A program made the translations under genes and the position numbers. Shown here one piece after another: positions 54,376-63,342 of a stretch of DNA of 64,000 bases. The DNA is from Paenibacillus harenae. GTDB taxonomy: Bacteria; Bacillota; Bacilli; Paenibacillales; Paenibacillaceae. Under the pieces are notes generated by a model. The model was given only the letters and a program-made list of their open reading frames with translations. It searched no databases and had not been told where the DNA came from. Each line of letters begins with the position of its first letter. Position 1 is the stretch's first letter. Location of the stretch: NCBI RefSeq assembly GCF_030812415.1, contig NZ_JAUSST010000002.1, positions 992,001 to 1,056,000 of the forward strand, written 5' to 3'.

Positions 54376-54640
54376 AACAACTACAACTTCCTTCCGAAGA
54401 AACGAATATAAGCAATCCTGTCGTTCATATTCCTTATTTACAGAGATGCGTCGAGCTCTCCGCTATGCCTCGCGGCGCTGGTAATACGCCATCTGGCGCC
54501 CTACTCGTTAACCGTAAGGCGACATGATTCTTCCGTGTCGAGTTGTTTTTGCGCAAGGAAACAAACCAATTCGGGTAATCGGACCGATTCCTGAGGTGGA
54601 ATCGTCCGTCATTGCCGTTCATGAGGGGTACTGGCTATGA
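54372..54640 (+). pseudogene. Nucleoside deaminase with internal deletion
   Basis: The first 51 codons (ATG 54372, AAAGGAGA before it) read an intact N-terminus, YLQRCVELSAMPRGAGNTPSGALLV, matching cytidine/guanine-deaminase-fold nucleoside deaminases. The frame then ends at 54527. Starting in another frame at 54524 a further 38 codons read LPCRVVFAQGNKPIRVIGPI through AVHEGYW, the usual C-terminus of the same family. The catalytic HAE and PCxxC zinc motifs that lie between are missing (about 100 residues). Its old 3' end overlaps uraD by 4 bp, as a functional operon gene would. Confidence 0.8.
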
Positions 54641-55134
54641 CAACGATGAATGAAATGAATGAACTGGACCGACAAGCCTTCGTGGCGGAGCTCGGAGAAA
54701 TATTCGAGCATTCCCCATGGATTACGAATGCGGCATGGGAACAGCGGCCTTTCGCTTCCGTTGAAGCGCTGCATGAAGCGATGGCTAACGTCGTAAGAGA
54801 AGCGTCGAAAGATCAGCTCATCGAGCTGTTCCGCGCTCACCCTGATTTGGGTACGCGGCTTGCGGTAGCGCCGTATTCGGCCAAAGAGCAGCAAGGTGCA
54901 GGCCTTAACCAGCTTACTAGCGAGGAGTACGAGGCGTTCTCGGAAATGAACCGCAAGTACGTGGAGCAATTCGGCTTTCCGTTCATCCTGGCCGTTCGCG
55001 GCAAGACGAAAGAAGATATACTAGCGGCAATGGAGTCGCGTATTCTTAATAGCTTGCAAGAGGAGACGACGCAGGCGCTGTCGGAAATCGAGAAAATCAC
55101 GAAATTTCGCATTCAGGATCTCATTACGGGCTAG
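54637..55134 (+). CDS. uraD: 2-oxo-4-hydroxy-4-carboxy-5-ureidoimidazoline (OHCU) decarboxylase
   Basis: A 165-residue OHCU decarboxylase. Conserved LIELFRAHPDLGTRL and EYEAFSEMNRKYVEQFGFPFILAVRGKTKEDILAAMESRI fit the family; His in AHPDLG is catalytic. Converts OHCU to S-allantoin. In B. subtilis this is fused to uricase in PucL; here it is a separate gene, 11 bp before the uricase gene. GAGGGG lies upstream of ATG 54637. Confidence 0.94.
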   Translation: MTTMNEMNELDRQAFVAELGEIFEHSPWITNAAWEQRPFASVEALHEAMANVVREASKDQLIELFRAHPDLGTRLAVAPYSAKEQQGAGLNQLTSEEYEAFSEMNRKYVEQFGFPFILAVRGKTKEDILAAMESRILNSLQEETTQALSEIEKITKFRIQDLITG

Positions 55135-55145
55135 AGAAGGGACGG

Positions 55146-56114
55146 ATGACGATGTTGAAGCTTCGAGGCGGCAGAACGCTCTATTATGGCAAAGGGGATG
55201 TGCTGAGCTATCGTACATTCGCTTCTCCGCTAGCCGTAAGCGCTATTCCCGAATCGACGTATACGGGCTGCAGCAACGTAATTTTCGCGCATAATATCAA
55301 GTTCTCCGTAAGCGGCGAATCTCTGCTCCCCTCCTTTACGGAAGGGGATAACGCGCTTGTCGTAGCGACGGATTCCATGAAAAATTTCATTCTTCGGCAG
55401 ACTGCCGAATACGAGGGCAATACAACCGAGGGGCTGCTCGCTTTCATTAGCGAGAAGTTTCTGGAGCGTTATCCGCACTTGGATGCTGTTGAGATTAGCG
55501 CCGATCGGATTCCGTTCGACGCAGTCGTTGTTAGCGGCGGAGAAGGAGGCTTCGCTCCGAGCGAGGTCGTGTATCGACGTTCCCGCAATGAGCATGGGAG
55601 TGCGACGATGACGTGGCAGCGCATAGGCGATTCGACGGAGCTTGTATTTCACGAGAGCGCATTGTCGCACATTCAGCTTATTAAAGTGCATGGCAGCTCC
55701 TTTTTCGGCTTCGTCCGAGATGAGTACACGACGCTGCCCGAGAGCTTCGACAGGCCCTTATTTATATTTCTGTCGATCAGCTGGACCTACGAGGATGCCT
55801 CGAATGCGATTAACGGCGATCGCGGCCGGTACGTGCCGGCGGAGCAAGTGCATGATATCGCTCTTACGGTGTTTCATGAAGCCAATACGCCGTCGATCCA
55901 GCATTTAATATATAAAATGGGCCATCGCATTTTGAAGCTGTTCCCGCAATTGGCCGAGGTTCGATTCGAATCGAACAATCGTACCTGGGAGACGGTCGTC
56001 GAGCCGGCTGCGCCGGATTCGGCAGGCGTATATACCGAGCCGCGGCCGCCATACGGCTTCCAAGGCTTCACGATGACACGGGACGATCTACAAGAACAAA
56101 GGAGCGAAACATAG
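55146..56114 (+). CDS. Urate oxidase (factor-independent uricase)
   Basis: A 322-residue uricase with two tunnelling-fold repeats. NVIFAHNIKFSVSGESLLPSFTEGDNALVVATDSMKNFI is typical of uricases (Thr of TDSMKN near the active site); later EVRFESNNRTWE and the C-terminal region complete the second repeat. Catalyses urate + O2 to 5-hydroxyisourate. Corresponds to the uricase half of PucL. Start 55146 is used; ATG 55152 is also possible. Confidence 0.93.
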   Translation: MTMLKLRGGRTLYYGKGDVLSYRTFASPLAVSAIPESTYTGCSNVIFAHNIKFSVSGESLLPSFTEGDNALVVATDSMKNFILRQTAEYEGNTTEGLLAFISEKFLERYPHLDAVEISADRIPFDAVVVSGGEGGFAPSEVVYRRSRNEHGSATMTWQRIGDSTELVFHESALSHIQLIKVHGSSFFGFVRDEYTTLPESFDRPLFIFLSISWTYEDASNAINGDRGRYVPAEQVHDIALTVFHEANTPSIQHLIYKMGHRILKLFPQLAEVRFESNNRTWETVVEPAAPDSAGVYTEPRPPYGFQGFTMTRDDLQEQRSET

Positions 56115-56489
56115 ATGGGCGGACGTATTTCGACGCATGTGCTGGATACGGCTGGCGGCAAGCCGGCGGAGGGCATTGCGATTACACTAACTTACTTAGG
56201 CGATGGGGAAACGGACGGATACTCGCCGATCCTTATCGGGACTTTCTCGACAAACAGCGACGGCCGCGTTGATGAACCGCTGCTGGAGGGCGAGTCATTA
56301 AAGCGCGGTACTTATGAGCTGCTGTTCATGGCCGGCGATTACTTCCGCAGCGCTCCTTATCTGTCGCAGGTATCTGATCCGATATTCGATCGCATTCCGA
56401 TCCGCTTCGAGGTTGCAGACGAATCAGGTCATTATCATGTCCCGCTTCTTGTCGCCCCCGGCGGTTTCAGCACGTATCGCGGAAGTTGA
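56115..56489 (+). CDS. pucM: 5-hydroxyisourate hydrolase
   Basis: A 124-residue transthyretin-like protein: GGRISTHVLDTAGGKPAEGI at the N-terminus and HYHVPLLVAPGGFSTYRGS at the C-terminus (YRGS signature). Hydrolyses 5-hydroxyisourate to OHCU. Starts one base after the uricase stop. Confidence 0.95.
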   Translation: MGGRISTHVLDTAGGKPAEGIAITLTYLGDGETDGYSPILIGTFSTNSDGRVDEPLLEGESLKRGTYELLFMAGDYFRSAPYLSQVSDPIFDRIPIRFEVADESGHYHVPLLVAPGGFSTYRGS

Positions 56490-56497
56490 TGGCCGAT

Positions 56498-56528
56498 TTG
56501 CAGGAGTAGCGGCAAGCTCGCGTATAAT
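56498..56528 (+). promoter_or_regulatory. Possible promoter for adenosine deaminase gene
   Basis: TTGCAG (56498-56503) and TATAAT (56523-56528), spacer 19 nt, 46 nt before the start. Only moderate match. Confidence 0.4.
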
Positions 56529-56573
56529 AGCCGCTCTCGATGTCTATGAATAGAGCAATAAAGGGGGGATGCC

Positions 56574-57632
56574 ATGATGATCAACAAATCGATGAATGAC
56601 GTTCTGCACATAATGCCTAAGGTTGAACTGCATGTCCATCTCGATGGCAGCGTGAAGGCATCCACGATTCGCGAGCTAGCGGAATCGCGTGCCGATTCGT
56701 CGCTGCCGGAGAGCGATGATGAGCTGTTATCCCTTATGCAAGCCGATCCGGATACGACGAGCTTGACGCAATATTTGAGCAAGTTCAGCTTTGTCCTGCC
56801 CTATATGCAGACAGCGGAAGCAATCGAAAGAATTGCTTACGAGCTGGTAGAGCAAGCGGCGGAGCAGCAAGTCCGTTATATGGAGGTTCGTTTCGCCCCT
56901 TGGCTGCATACGCATCAAGGCTTGTCGATCGAAGATGCGATACGCCATACGATTAATGGATTAAGAAGCGGGGAAGAGCAATTCGGAACCGTAGCAAGGG
57001 CTATCGTTATCTGCATGCGCAACCATTCCTTCGAACAAAATATCGAGGCGATCGAGGCAGCGTCGATCTTCTATGCGAAGGGGGTCGTTGCGGTTGATCT
57101 TGCGGGAGATGAAGCTTCCTATCCTGCTCATCAATTTGCGCCTCTCTTCGAGCGGGCGAAGGCGCTGAAGCTGCCGATTACGATTCATGCAGGGGAGGCG
57201 GCCGGCGCATTCAATGTACGAGCGGCAGTGGAGGAGCTTGGCGCCATGCGAATCGGCCATGGCGTGCGAATGGAGGAGGACCCGGCCGTCATCGAGCTCG
57301 TCAAAGCTAAAAAAATTCCCCTGGAGATGTGTCCGATCAGCAACATCCAAACGAAGGCAGTAGAGGGTTGGACTTCGTATCCGTTACGGAAATATATCGA
57401 GGAAGGCATCATCGTCACTGTCAATACCGATAATATGACAGTGTCGGATACGACGATTACGAAGGAATATACGGCGCTGATGGAATATTGCGGGCTGACC
57501 CTGAACGACATTGCAGCGCTTGTCATGAACGGAGTGAAAGCCGCTTTCCTTGAGGATGGGCCTAAGGCCGAGCTTGTGAAGCGGTTCGAACTCGAGCTGT
57601 CGGAGCTGGGACTGCAATCGGCCGTTTATTAG
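56574..57632 (+). CDS. add: Adenosine deaminase
   Basis: A 352-residue metallo-deaminase: HVHLDGS (Zn ligands His20 and His22), TIHAGEAAG with catalytic Glu, RIGHGVRMEED, and NTDNMTVSDTTITKEY. Makes inosine from adenosine, feeding hypoxanthine to xanthine dehydrogenase after phosphorolysis. AAAGGGGGG precedes the ATG pair. Confidence 0.95.
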   Translation: MMINKSMNDVLHIMPKVELHVHLDGSVKASTIRELAESRADSSLPESDDELLSLMQADPDTTSLTQYLSKFSFVLPYMQTAEAIERIAYELVEQAAEQQVRYMEVRFAPWLHTHQGLSIEDAIRHTINGLRSGEEQFGTVARAIVICMRNHSFEQNIEAIEAASIFYAKGVVAVDLAGDEASYPAHQFAPLFERAKALKLPITIHAGEAAGAFNVRAAVEELGAMRIGHGVRMEEDPAVIELVKAKKIPLEMCPISNIQTKAVEGWTSYPLRKYIEEGIIVTVNTDNMTVSDTTITKEYTALMEYCGLTLNDIAALVMNGVKAAFLEDGPKAELVKRFELELSELGLQSAVY

Positions 57633-57807
57633 GGAAAAAGCATGTGGAAAGTCATGATTGTCTGTAAAAGGCAGTCGTGGCTTTTTTGCGTTTTTCAGAT
57701 GGATTTATTTGGATATAAGTGCAACCAATCATTCACTGCTGAAGTCTATATGGGTAACGGGTCGCAGCATGAACCGCATAAACCGTGTTACGGGAAGGAT
57801 GTCGTCG

Positions 57808-58650
57808 ATGAAAACACGTCATTATCGGATGAGCGGATTTGTGTTGCTCTGTTTAATCATCGTGTATGCGAGTTGTTCGAATGTTCAGCACTATGAGAAA
57901 AAAATGGTTGAGAAGGATCGTACGATAGGCGAGCTGCAACATCTGTTGGCTATGAGAACGGCTTCCATATCTGAAGGTCGTTCATTGCTGGATCGGACGA
58001 AACGGCAATATGAATGGCTTCGGATGCTGAATGCGGATACGAAATGGGATAAAGTCGTTGTCAGGAGGTTTGTCGGCGATGCCGAAGCAAGGACAATCAC
58101 AGATCCGGTTTTTCTTGCGAATATAGGTGCACTGCTCCATTTAGAGTCGGTTGGCGAAACGGACTTTCCAAGCGGTTATCAGTCGGATGTTGGCACATAT
58201 GTATATGAGTTGCAAAAACAAGGCGAGGTTTATAGCGTTCAAGTTGTTCATCGCGGTGTCATACAGGCAGCAGCGAATGAGCTTTATTTCGAGGTGGATG
58301 GCAGCGTCCATCAGCTGGGCGTTGCTTTCATGCCTAAGCCAGCCTTCCTGAAGCATGATGGTTTAGTATCCAAAATGGCTTCGAGCGGCGCGGTTAAGCG
58401 AGGAGAGAGCTATGTGCAATTTGCTCCATTCCGTGTACAGTCACGCGTTGCGCCACTGGCAGAAGGAGAGCTGTTAAAAGGTGCGCCTGATCAGGCTGGA
58501 GAACGGCTAGAAATTTTTACATTCTATTATTACGGCCAACAGCTTCTAATGGAGGTGTATGCCGATTACGCGCATCTGACCGGCGACGGTTCGGAGGAAT
58601 GGATCGGCTTGCAGGATGCGGGAACGACGCTGCTGGGCGAAGCAGGCTAA
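57808..58650 (+). CDS. Lipoprotein of unknown function
   Basis: A 280-residue lipoprotein: Arg-rich N-region, hydrophobic core, lipobox VYASC, then a short coiled-coil stretch (EKKMVEKDRTIGELQHLLAMR) and a mixed domain ending in two strand-rich repeats. I do not recognise the family. ATG 57808 is chosen for GGGAAGG at 57791-57797; longer upstream reading frames lack one. Confidence 0.7.
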   Translation: MKTRHYRMSGFVLLCLIIVYASCSNVQHYEKKMVEKDRTIGELQHLLAMRTASISEGRSLLDRTKRQYEWLRMLNADTKWDKVVVRRFVGDAEARTITDPVFLANIGALLHLESVGETDFPSGYQSDVGTYVYELQKQGEVYSVQVVHRGVIQAAANELYFEVDGSVHQLGVAFMPKPAFLKHDGLVSKMASSGAVKRGESYVQFAPFRVQSRVAPLAEGELLKGAPDQAGERLEIFTFYYYGQQLLMEVYADYAHLTGDGSEEWIGLQDAGTTLLGEAG

Positions 58651-58673
58651 GCTTTCTCCAATCCGAAAGATCT

Positions 58674-58698
58674 ACTTTACGTTATAACACTGTAAAGT
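58674..58698. promoter_or_regulatory. Inverted repeat upstream of TmrB-like gene
   Basis: ACTTTAC (58674-58680) and GTAAAGT (58692-58698) form a perfect 7-bp inverted repeat with 11-nt spacer, 46 nt before the start of the TmrB-like gene. Candidate operator or promoter-overlapping element. Confidence 0.4.
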
Positions 58699-58744
58699 TA
58701 TTCTTTCGGTTGTGGTAAAATAAAGTTGCAGCGAGGTGGCTATT

Positions 58745-59338
58745 TTGATTATTTGGATTAACGGCGCTTTCGGATCTGGCAAGACGCAGACGGCTTACGA
58801 GCTGCATCGCAGGGTGGAGCATGCCTATGTGTACGATCCGGAAAATGTCGGTTATTTTCTTCGCAAAAACGTACCGAAAGAGCTCGGCAAAAGCGACTTC
58901 CAGGATTATGGGCTTTGGCGCGAGCATAATTATTCGATGCTGAGGTATCTGGACCGAGAGTACGACGGTCTCTTGATCGTTCCGATGACGCTAGTCGATC
59001 CTCTTTATTTCGATGAAATCGTTGGAAGACTACGAGAAGACGGAACGAGTGTGCACCATTTCTCGTTATGCGCTTCGAAGACGGTTATTCATAACCGATT
59101 GAGAAAAAGAGGGGAAGGCCGGCATTCATGGGCTGCCCGGCAAACTGAACGGTGCATAAACGCACTTGCCGATGAACGCTTCGGATGGCATGTGGATACC
59201 GATAATCGGTCCATCGAGGATAATGTAGCGTTTATTGCCGAACGAGCTAGTATCTCATTGCTGCCGGATCATCGGAGCGGCTGGAGCAAGAAGGCAGACC
59301 GGATCAAAACGCAGTTAAAACATATTCGATTTTTCTGA
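58745..59338 (+). CDS. TmrB-like P-loop ATP/GTP-binding protein
   Basis: A 197-residue P-loop protein with GAFGSGKT at about 7-14 and YDPENVGYFLRKNVP, matching TmrB-type (tunicamycin resistance) and AAA_33 families. Such proteins bind or phosphorylate small molecules; actual ligand unknown. TTG 58745 is chosen because GAGGTGG lies upstream and family members begin MIIWINGxFGxGKT. Confidence 0.78.
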   Translation: MIIWINGAFGSGKTQTAYELHRRVEHAYVYDPENVGYFLRKNVPKELGKSDFQDYGLWREHNYSMLRYLDREYDGLLIVPMTLVDPLYFDEIVGRLREDGTSVHHFSLCASKTVIHNRLRKRGEGRHSWAARQTERCINALADERFGWHVDTDNRSIEDNVAFIAERASISLLPDHRSGWSKKADRIKTQLKHIRFF

Positions 59339-59362
59339 ACATCAAGCTTTGGAGGTTAATCG

Positions 59363-60037
59363 ATGAGCATGGAAGCCGTTTTATTTGATTTGGACAATAC
59401 GTTATTGAATCGCAGACTTGCATTTCGCAGATTCACAGAACGGTTAATAGACAACTATATGATAGTCGATCGCGAAGCGGACAAATCTCTTATTATAGAT
59501 GAGATCCGTATGGCGGATCGGGATGGGTATCGAGGCAAAAGAGAGCTCTATTCGGAGTTGCATACTACCTACCGCTGGAAGGAAGGCGTGACGCCGGAGT
59601 CGCTGCTTTCCTATTGGTTCTCGGAGTTTTACCGTTGCACCGTATTAATGGACGGGGCCGTCGATACGCTGAGTCTCGTGCGGAGCAAGGGATTGAAGCT
59701 TGGACTCATTACGAACGGCTCGGCTCATTCTCAGAACGCGAAGATTGATTTTGCCGGTATAAGGGATTATTTTGACGCGATCATCGTATCGGACGAGGTT
59801 CAGGTGAAAAAGCCTGATCCGGCGATCTTCGCTGTCGCTTTGCAAAGGCTCGGTGTCAAGCCGTCCGATGCCATTTACGTGGGCGACCATCCCGTTAATG
59901 ACGTATTAGGGGCGCGCCGGGCAGGGCTGCGTTCCGTTTGGTTTCGGGGCGACGAGCCTTGGGACGAGCGATTGGAAAAGGGTGAGCCAACCCTTATTCA
60001 TCTCAGTGAAATTCGAAATATCATCAACAAAAGATAA
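59363..60037 (+). CDS. HAD-family hydrolase
   Basis: A 224-residue HAD phosphatase: motif I FDLDNTLLN, motif II TNGS, motif III Lys in EVQVKKPDP, motif IV GDHPVNDVLGARRAG. Substrate unknown. TGGAGG precedes ATG 59363. Confidence 0.9.
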   Translation: MSMEAVLFDLDNTLLNRRLAFRRFTERLIDNYMIVDREADKSLIIDEIRMADRDGYRGKRELYSELHTTYRWKEGVTPESLLSYWFSEFYRCTVLMDGAVDTLSLVRSKGLKLGLITNGSAHSQNAKIDFAGIRDYFDAIIVSDEVQVKKPDPAIFAVALQRLGVKPSDAIYVGDHPVNDVLGARRAGLRSVWFRGDEPWDERLEKGEPTLIHLSEIRNIINKR

Positions 60038-60068
60038 ATGCTCGAACGAAAGGTCAGGTTGAACATCT

Positions 60069-60560
60069 ATGTTGGCATACACCCTATGCTTCATTAAGAG
60101 AGGGAACGAAATATTGCTGCTTAACCGGGAGAAGTCGGCTTGGATGGGCTGCTGGAACGGTATCGGCGGCAAAATCGAGCAAGGCGAGTCGCCTCGGGAG
60201 TCGATGCTGCGCGAGTTGGAGGAGGAGACGGGTATTGCTCCGCTCTCTCTTCATTTCAAAGGCATTATTTCATGGAAGTCCGAGATGGCCGGCGAGTATG
60301 GCGGGATGTACACGTATGTAGCCGAGTTGCATGAAGGGTATGCGTACGAGACTCCGATTAAGACGGACGAGGGAATATTGGATTGGAAAACGATCGATTG
60401 GATCATGCACCCAAGCAATGAAGGGGTGGCTGCGAACATTCCGTTGTTCCTTCCTAGCATTTTGGAAGATCCGGATTGTTATGAGCATTGTACGATTTAT
60501 AAGGATGACGAATTGATCGCGCATTATTCGCATCCTATTGAAACAACGGTTGAAGAATAG
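60069..60560 (+). CDS. Nudix hydrolase (MutT/8-oxo-dGTPase-like)
   Basis: A 163-residue Nudix protein with the box GGKIEQGESPRESMLRELEEETG (split: GGKIEQGESPR and RELEEETGI). MutT-type enzymes clean oxidised nucleotides; other substrates possible. Part of a small run of accessory genes. Confidence 0.9.
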   Translation: MLAYTLCFIKRGNEILLLNREKSAWMGCWNGIGGKIEQGESPRESMLRELEEETGIAPLSLHFKGIISWKSEMAGEYGGMYTYVAELHEGYAYETPIKTDEGILDWKTIDWIMHPSNEGVAANIPLFLPSILEDPDCYEHCTIYKDDELIAHYSHPIETTVEE

Positions 60561-60590
60561 ATAAATGCATGCATGGGGTGATTTATCGAT

Positions 60591-61022
60591 ATGATTCTAA
60601 TTCGCGGTTATCGACCGGAAGATATGGAAGCGATGGCGGCTTTGATGCTGGACCTTGGTTATCCGACTAACGCTGAACAGATGAAGGCGAGACTCGAGCG
60701 TTTAGGGGAAGCAAACGAAAATGAGACGCTCGTTGCGACCATCGAAGACAAAGTCGTAGGCATGATTGGATTTCGCAAAATGTATTATTATGAAGCCGAT
60801 GGATTTGTCGTACATATTAACGTCCTCGTAACGAAGAACGAATATCAAGGCCAAGGCGTAGGCAAGCAGTTGATTGCCTATACCGAGCAGCGGGCAAAAG
60901 AACAGGGAGCTAACGCACTGTATTTGACGAGCGGGATGAAGCCTGAACGCGAGCGAGCGCATGCTTTTTATCGAAATCTAGGTTTTCAGACAACGGGCTA
61001 CCGCTTCGTTAAGCCATTGTGA
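60591..61022 (+). CDS. GNAT-family N-acetyltransferase
   Basis: A 143-residue acetyltransferase with acetyl-CoA motif A (VTKNEYQGQGVGKQLI) and the motif B AHAFYRNLGFQTTGYRF. Substrate unknown. Follows the Nudix gene by 30 bp. Confidence 0.9.
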   Translation: MILIRGYRPEDMEAMAALMLDLGYPTNAEQMKARLERLGEANENETLVATIEDKVVGMIGFRKMYYYEADGFVVHINVLVTKNEYQGQGVGKQLIAYTEQRAKEQGANALYLTSGMKPERERAHAFYRNLGFQTTGYRFVKPL

Positions 61023-61083
61023 AAAGAAGTGTCATGCTCCTAAGTAGACATGAGAACAAGCGAATAAAGGAGACGATAGGAGA

Positions 61084-61719
61084 TTGCTGAAGAAGTGGTT
61101 TATTCCATTCTTGAGAGGCGGACGCGGTGTTAAACCGTTGAATGCAAGGCCGGCTTTGAACTTCGATGCAACGCCGGACCTGCCGCTAGGATTCGGCTAC
61201 AAGATGCAATGGTACGCGGTCAGGACGAAGGATACGGAAGGCGTCGCAGCGCAACTCATGCTGAACGATATTCAGCCAGCCAATTGGAGCAGCGGCGTAA
61301 GAGGCGCATACGAGGGGTATTATTTCGTAACGCCGCCAATCGACGGATGGACGTTGATCGCGAATGCATCAATGCCTGGAATTAGCGCAAACGAGCAGCC
61401 TCATACATACAGCAGGCTGCAATCCTTAAGCACTGTATATGGAGCTGCCTATTACTTCGGAACACATCGGATCGTAGGTTATCAAGCTTGGGCTCATGCA
61501 GCGAACGGTTCGATCGTCAGAGCCTATGGTTATTTGGGAGAGAGCGAAGAGACACTCGTCGATGACGGTGAACCGACGGCAGATGAGTTAGAGCTCGGGT
61601 TGCTCGACCACCCTTCAGACGAACAAGACGTTCTTCGTCTAGCAGCCTGTTGGACGATAGATCCGCTATTGGAAAATGTATCGGCCGAACCTAGCATCGG
61701 CATAATCGGGGTCGCGTAA
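61084..61719 (+). CDS. Protein of unknown function
   Basis: A 211-residue protein with aromatic- and Trp-rich beta-like segments (GYKMQWYAVRTKD, YYFVTPPIDGWTLIANAS, IVGYQAWAHAANGSIVRAYGYLGES) and an acidic C-terminal part. Not recognised. TTG start with AAAGGAG upstream. Confidence 0.7.
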   Translation: MLKKWFIPFLRGGRGVKPLNARPALNFDATPDLPLGFGYKMQWYAVRTKDTEGVAAQLMLNDIQPANWSSGVRGAYEGYYFVTPPIDGWTLIANASMPGISANEQPHTYSRLQSLSTVYGAAYYFGTHRIVGYQAWAHAANGSIVRAYGYLGESEETLVDDGEPTADELELGLLDHPSDEQDVLRLAACWTIDPLLENVSAEPSIGIIGVA

Positions 61720-61755
61720 GTGAATATCTTTTGCGAATAAACGGAGGGTTTTCGA

Positions 61756-62202
61756 ATGAACGGAAGTCAAGTGGAACTCGTAAAGCTCGATGCACAATAT
61801 TTTGTCGGTTTGTCGATAACCTCTTCGTTCGAAGGGCATGATTCGAACCGGGTCGAAACGCTTAAGCAGCAATTCATGGCCCGAAGATTTGAGATTAAGC
61901 ATGCTGTTAATCCGGTTCAGTATGTGTGTCCCCATTTCAATTCGGAAACGTTGTTTACCTATTTTTACTGCCTGGAAGTAAGTACGCTCGAACATATTCC
62001 GGAGGGGATGATTGGCTTCAGCATTCCTGCCCATACATATGCGAAGGTTAGGACGGAGCTGGATCCGTACGAGGTGCTTCATCGCTATCTGAACGAACAA
62101 GGACTTCAGAATGACTCGAAAGCTTTGGCCCTGGAAATCTACAATATGGAATCGCCGCGGTGGCCCGATCAAGTAAATGTCTACATTCCTATTAAGGATT
62201 AA
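61756..62202 (+). CDS. GyrI-like small-molecule-binding protein
   Basis: A 148-residue protein of the AraC effector-binding/GyrI-like fold pattern: VKLDAQYFVGLSITSSF, IPEGMIGFSIPAHTYAKVRTELDPYEVL and ESPRWPDQVNVYIPIKD. May bind a drug or small molecule. Family call by pattern. Confidence 0.6.
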   Translation: MNGSQVELVKLDAQYFVGLSITSSFEGHDSNRVETLKQQFMARRFEIKHAVNPVQYVCPHFNSETLFTYFYCLEVSTLEHIPEGMIGFSIPAHTYAKVRTELDPYEVLHRYLNEQGLQNDSKALALEIYNMESPRWPDQVNVYIPIKD

Positions 62203-62225
62203 GGATTTCATTAGGAGGAAGCGGC

Positions 62226-62816
62226 ATGGGATCAAGAGTGATGCATTACTGTATACAGTCGATGTTAAGCGAGCGATTAGATATAAACGATCCTCAGTTT
62301 CTACTGGGCGGTATCGCCCCTGATGCAAACAAACCTTTGGGCGTGCCGAAGAACGAATCTCATTTTCTTCGAACCGATGAAGACGGCATCGTAACTTCGG
62401 ACTATGAAGCATTCAAACATAAATACATGTCGGAACATCGGCATCCCTTTTATCTCGGCTATTACTTTCATCTGATACAGGATTGGGTATGGGTGGAGGA
62501 CATTTATGATCCGAAAGTCAAGCGGCTGCCGCAGCCGGATAAGAAGCGTGCTCAAGAAAGCTACTATCGGGATTTCTGGCGGTTGAATGGGAAGCTCATT
62601 GACCATTACGGCCTAGCGCTGCGGCCGATGGAGGTTGTACCTGTAGCCATTGACGAGATCGAGTACCGTATGCTTCCAACGTTATTGGATGATTTGATCT
62701 CCGATTTCGAAAGAAAAGACGAGGCTAAGGAGCAGCAGCTTGAGCTATTAACCTTCGAGGAAGTTATTGCAGCGTTAGAAAAGTCCGTCGATGTTTGTTT
62801 GGCTCATGCACGATGA
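62226..62816 (+). CDS. Zinc-dependent phospholipase C-like protein
   Basis: A 196-residue protein with a His-rich region: GSRVMHYCI, LGGIAPDANKP, ESHFLRTD, GYYFHLIQDWVWVEDIYDP, fitting the Zn-dependent phospholipase C-like fold. Exact function unknown. AGGAGG precedes the ATG. Confidence 0.65.
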   Translation: MGSRVMHYCIQSMLSERLDINDPQFLLGGIAPDANKPLGVPKNESHFLRTDEDGIVTSDYEAFKHKYMSEHRHPFYLGYYFHLIQDWVWVEDIYDPKVKRLPQPDKKRAQESYYRDFWRLNGKLIDHYGLALRPMEVVPVAIDEIEYRMLPTLLDDLISDFERKDEAKEQQLELLTFEEVIAALEKSVDVCLAHAR

Positions 62817-63301
62817 GACGACCAAAGGCTTTTGCGTACTGTAAATTAGCTGCTCTCATCATTTTAGCATTAATGTTAAATGGCTGCGCGAACAATCTCC
62901 AAGGCGACCCCTTTGAGTTTGTGATGAAATACGGTGTCATGTACAAGAACGAGCTGAATACGCATGAAAATACGTTTACGAAGGATCTAGTGATGGATGG
63001 AGTCGTAACGACGGATCTGACGCTCTCGGAACAGCAAATGAATGATATTCGCAAACAAATGGAGCAGATGGATATCGAATCTTATAGAGGAACGAATGAA
63101 GGCAATATAATGGAGCCTTCGAGCGGCTATCAATTCGACATTCAATGGGAGGGGAAGCCGCTTCTCGTTGATTGGAGAGGCGTGTTCGGCGACGATAAGA
63201 AAGCCGAGCAAATGCGCAAGCTTACGCAATTAATAATTGGAATGATTGAATCGAATGATGCGTATAAAAAGCTTCCTGCTATTCGAGGAGGCTATGAATA
63301 A
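62813..63301 (+). CDS. Lipoprotein of unknown function
   Basis: A 162-residue lipoprotein: basic N-region, hydrophobic core, lipobox LNGC at about 21-24, then a mixed domain (DVVTTDLTLSEQQMNDI-like helical part and DWRGVFGDDKKAEQM). Start overlaps the preceding stop (ATGA). Not recognised. Confidence 0.75.
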   Translation: MRRPKAFAYCKLAALIILALMLNGCANNLQGDPFEFVMKYGVMYKNELNTHENTFTKDLVMDGVVTTDLTLSEQQMNDIRKQMEQMDIESYRGTNEGNIMEPSSGYQFDIQWEGKPLLVDWRGVFGDDKKAEQMRKLTQLIIGMIESNDAYKKLPAIRGGYE

Positions 63302-63342
63302 GGTGATGATGTTCCATAATGAAAAAGAGAGGATGTGAATCG

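Noticed and set aside
57668..57697. Possible terminator after adenosine deaminase (AAAAGGC ... GGCTTTTTT)
   Set aside because: Stem is short with a mismatch; not strong enough to list, although the T run is suggestive.
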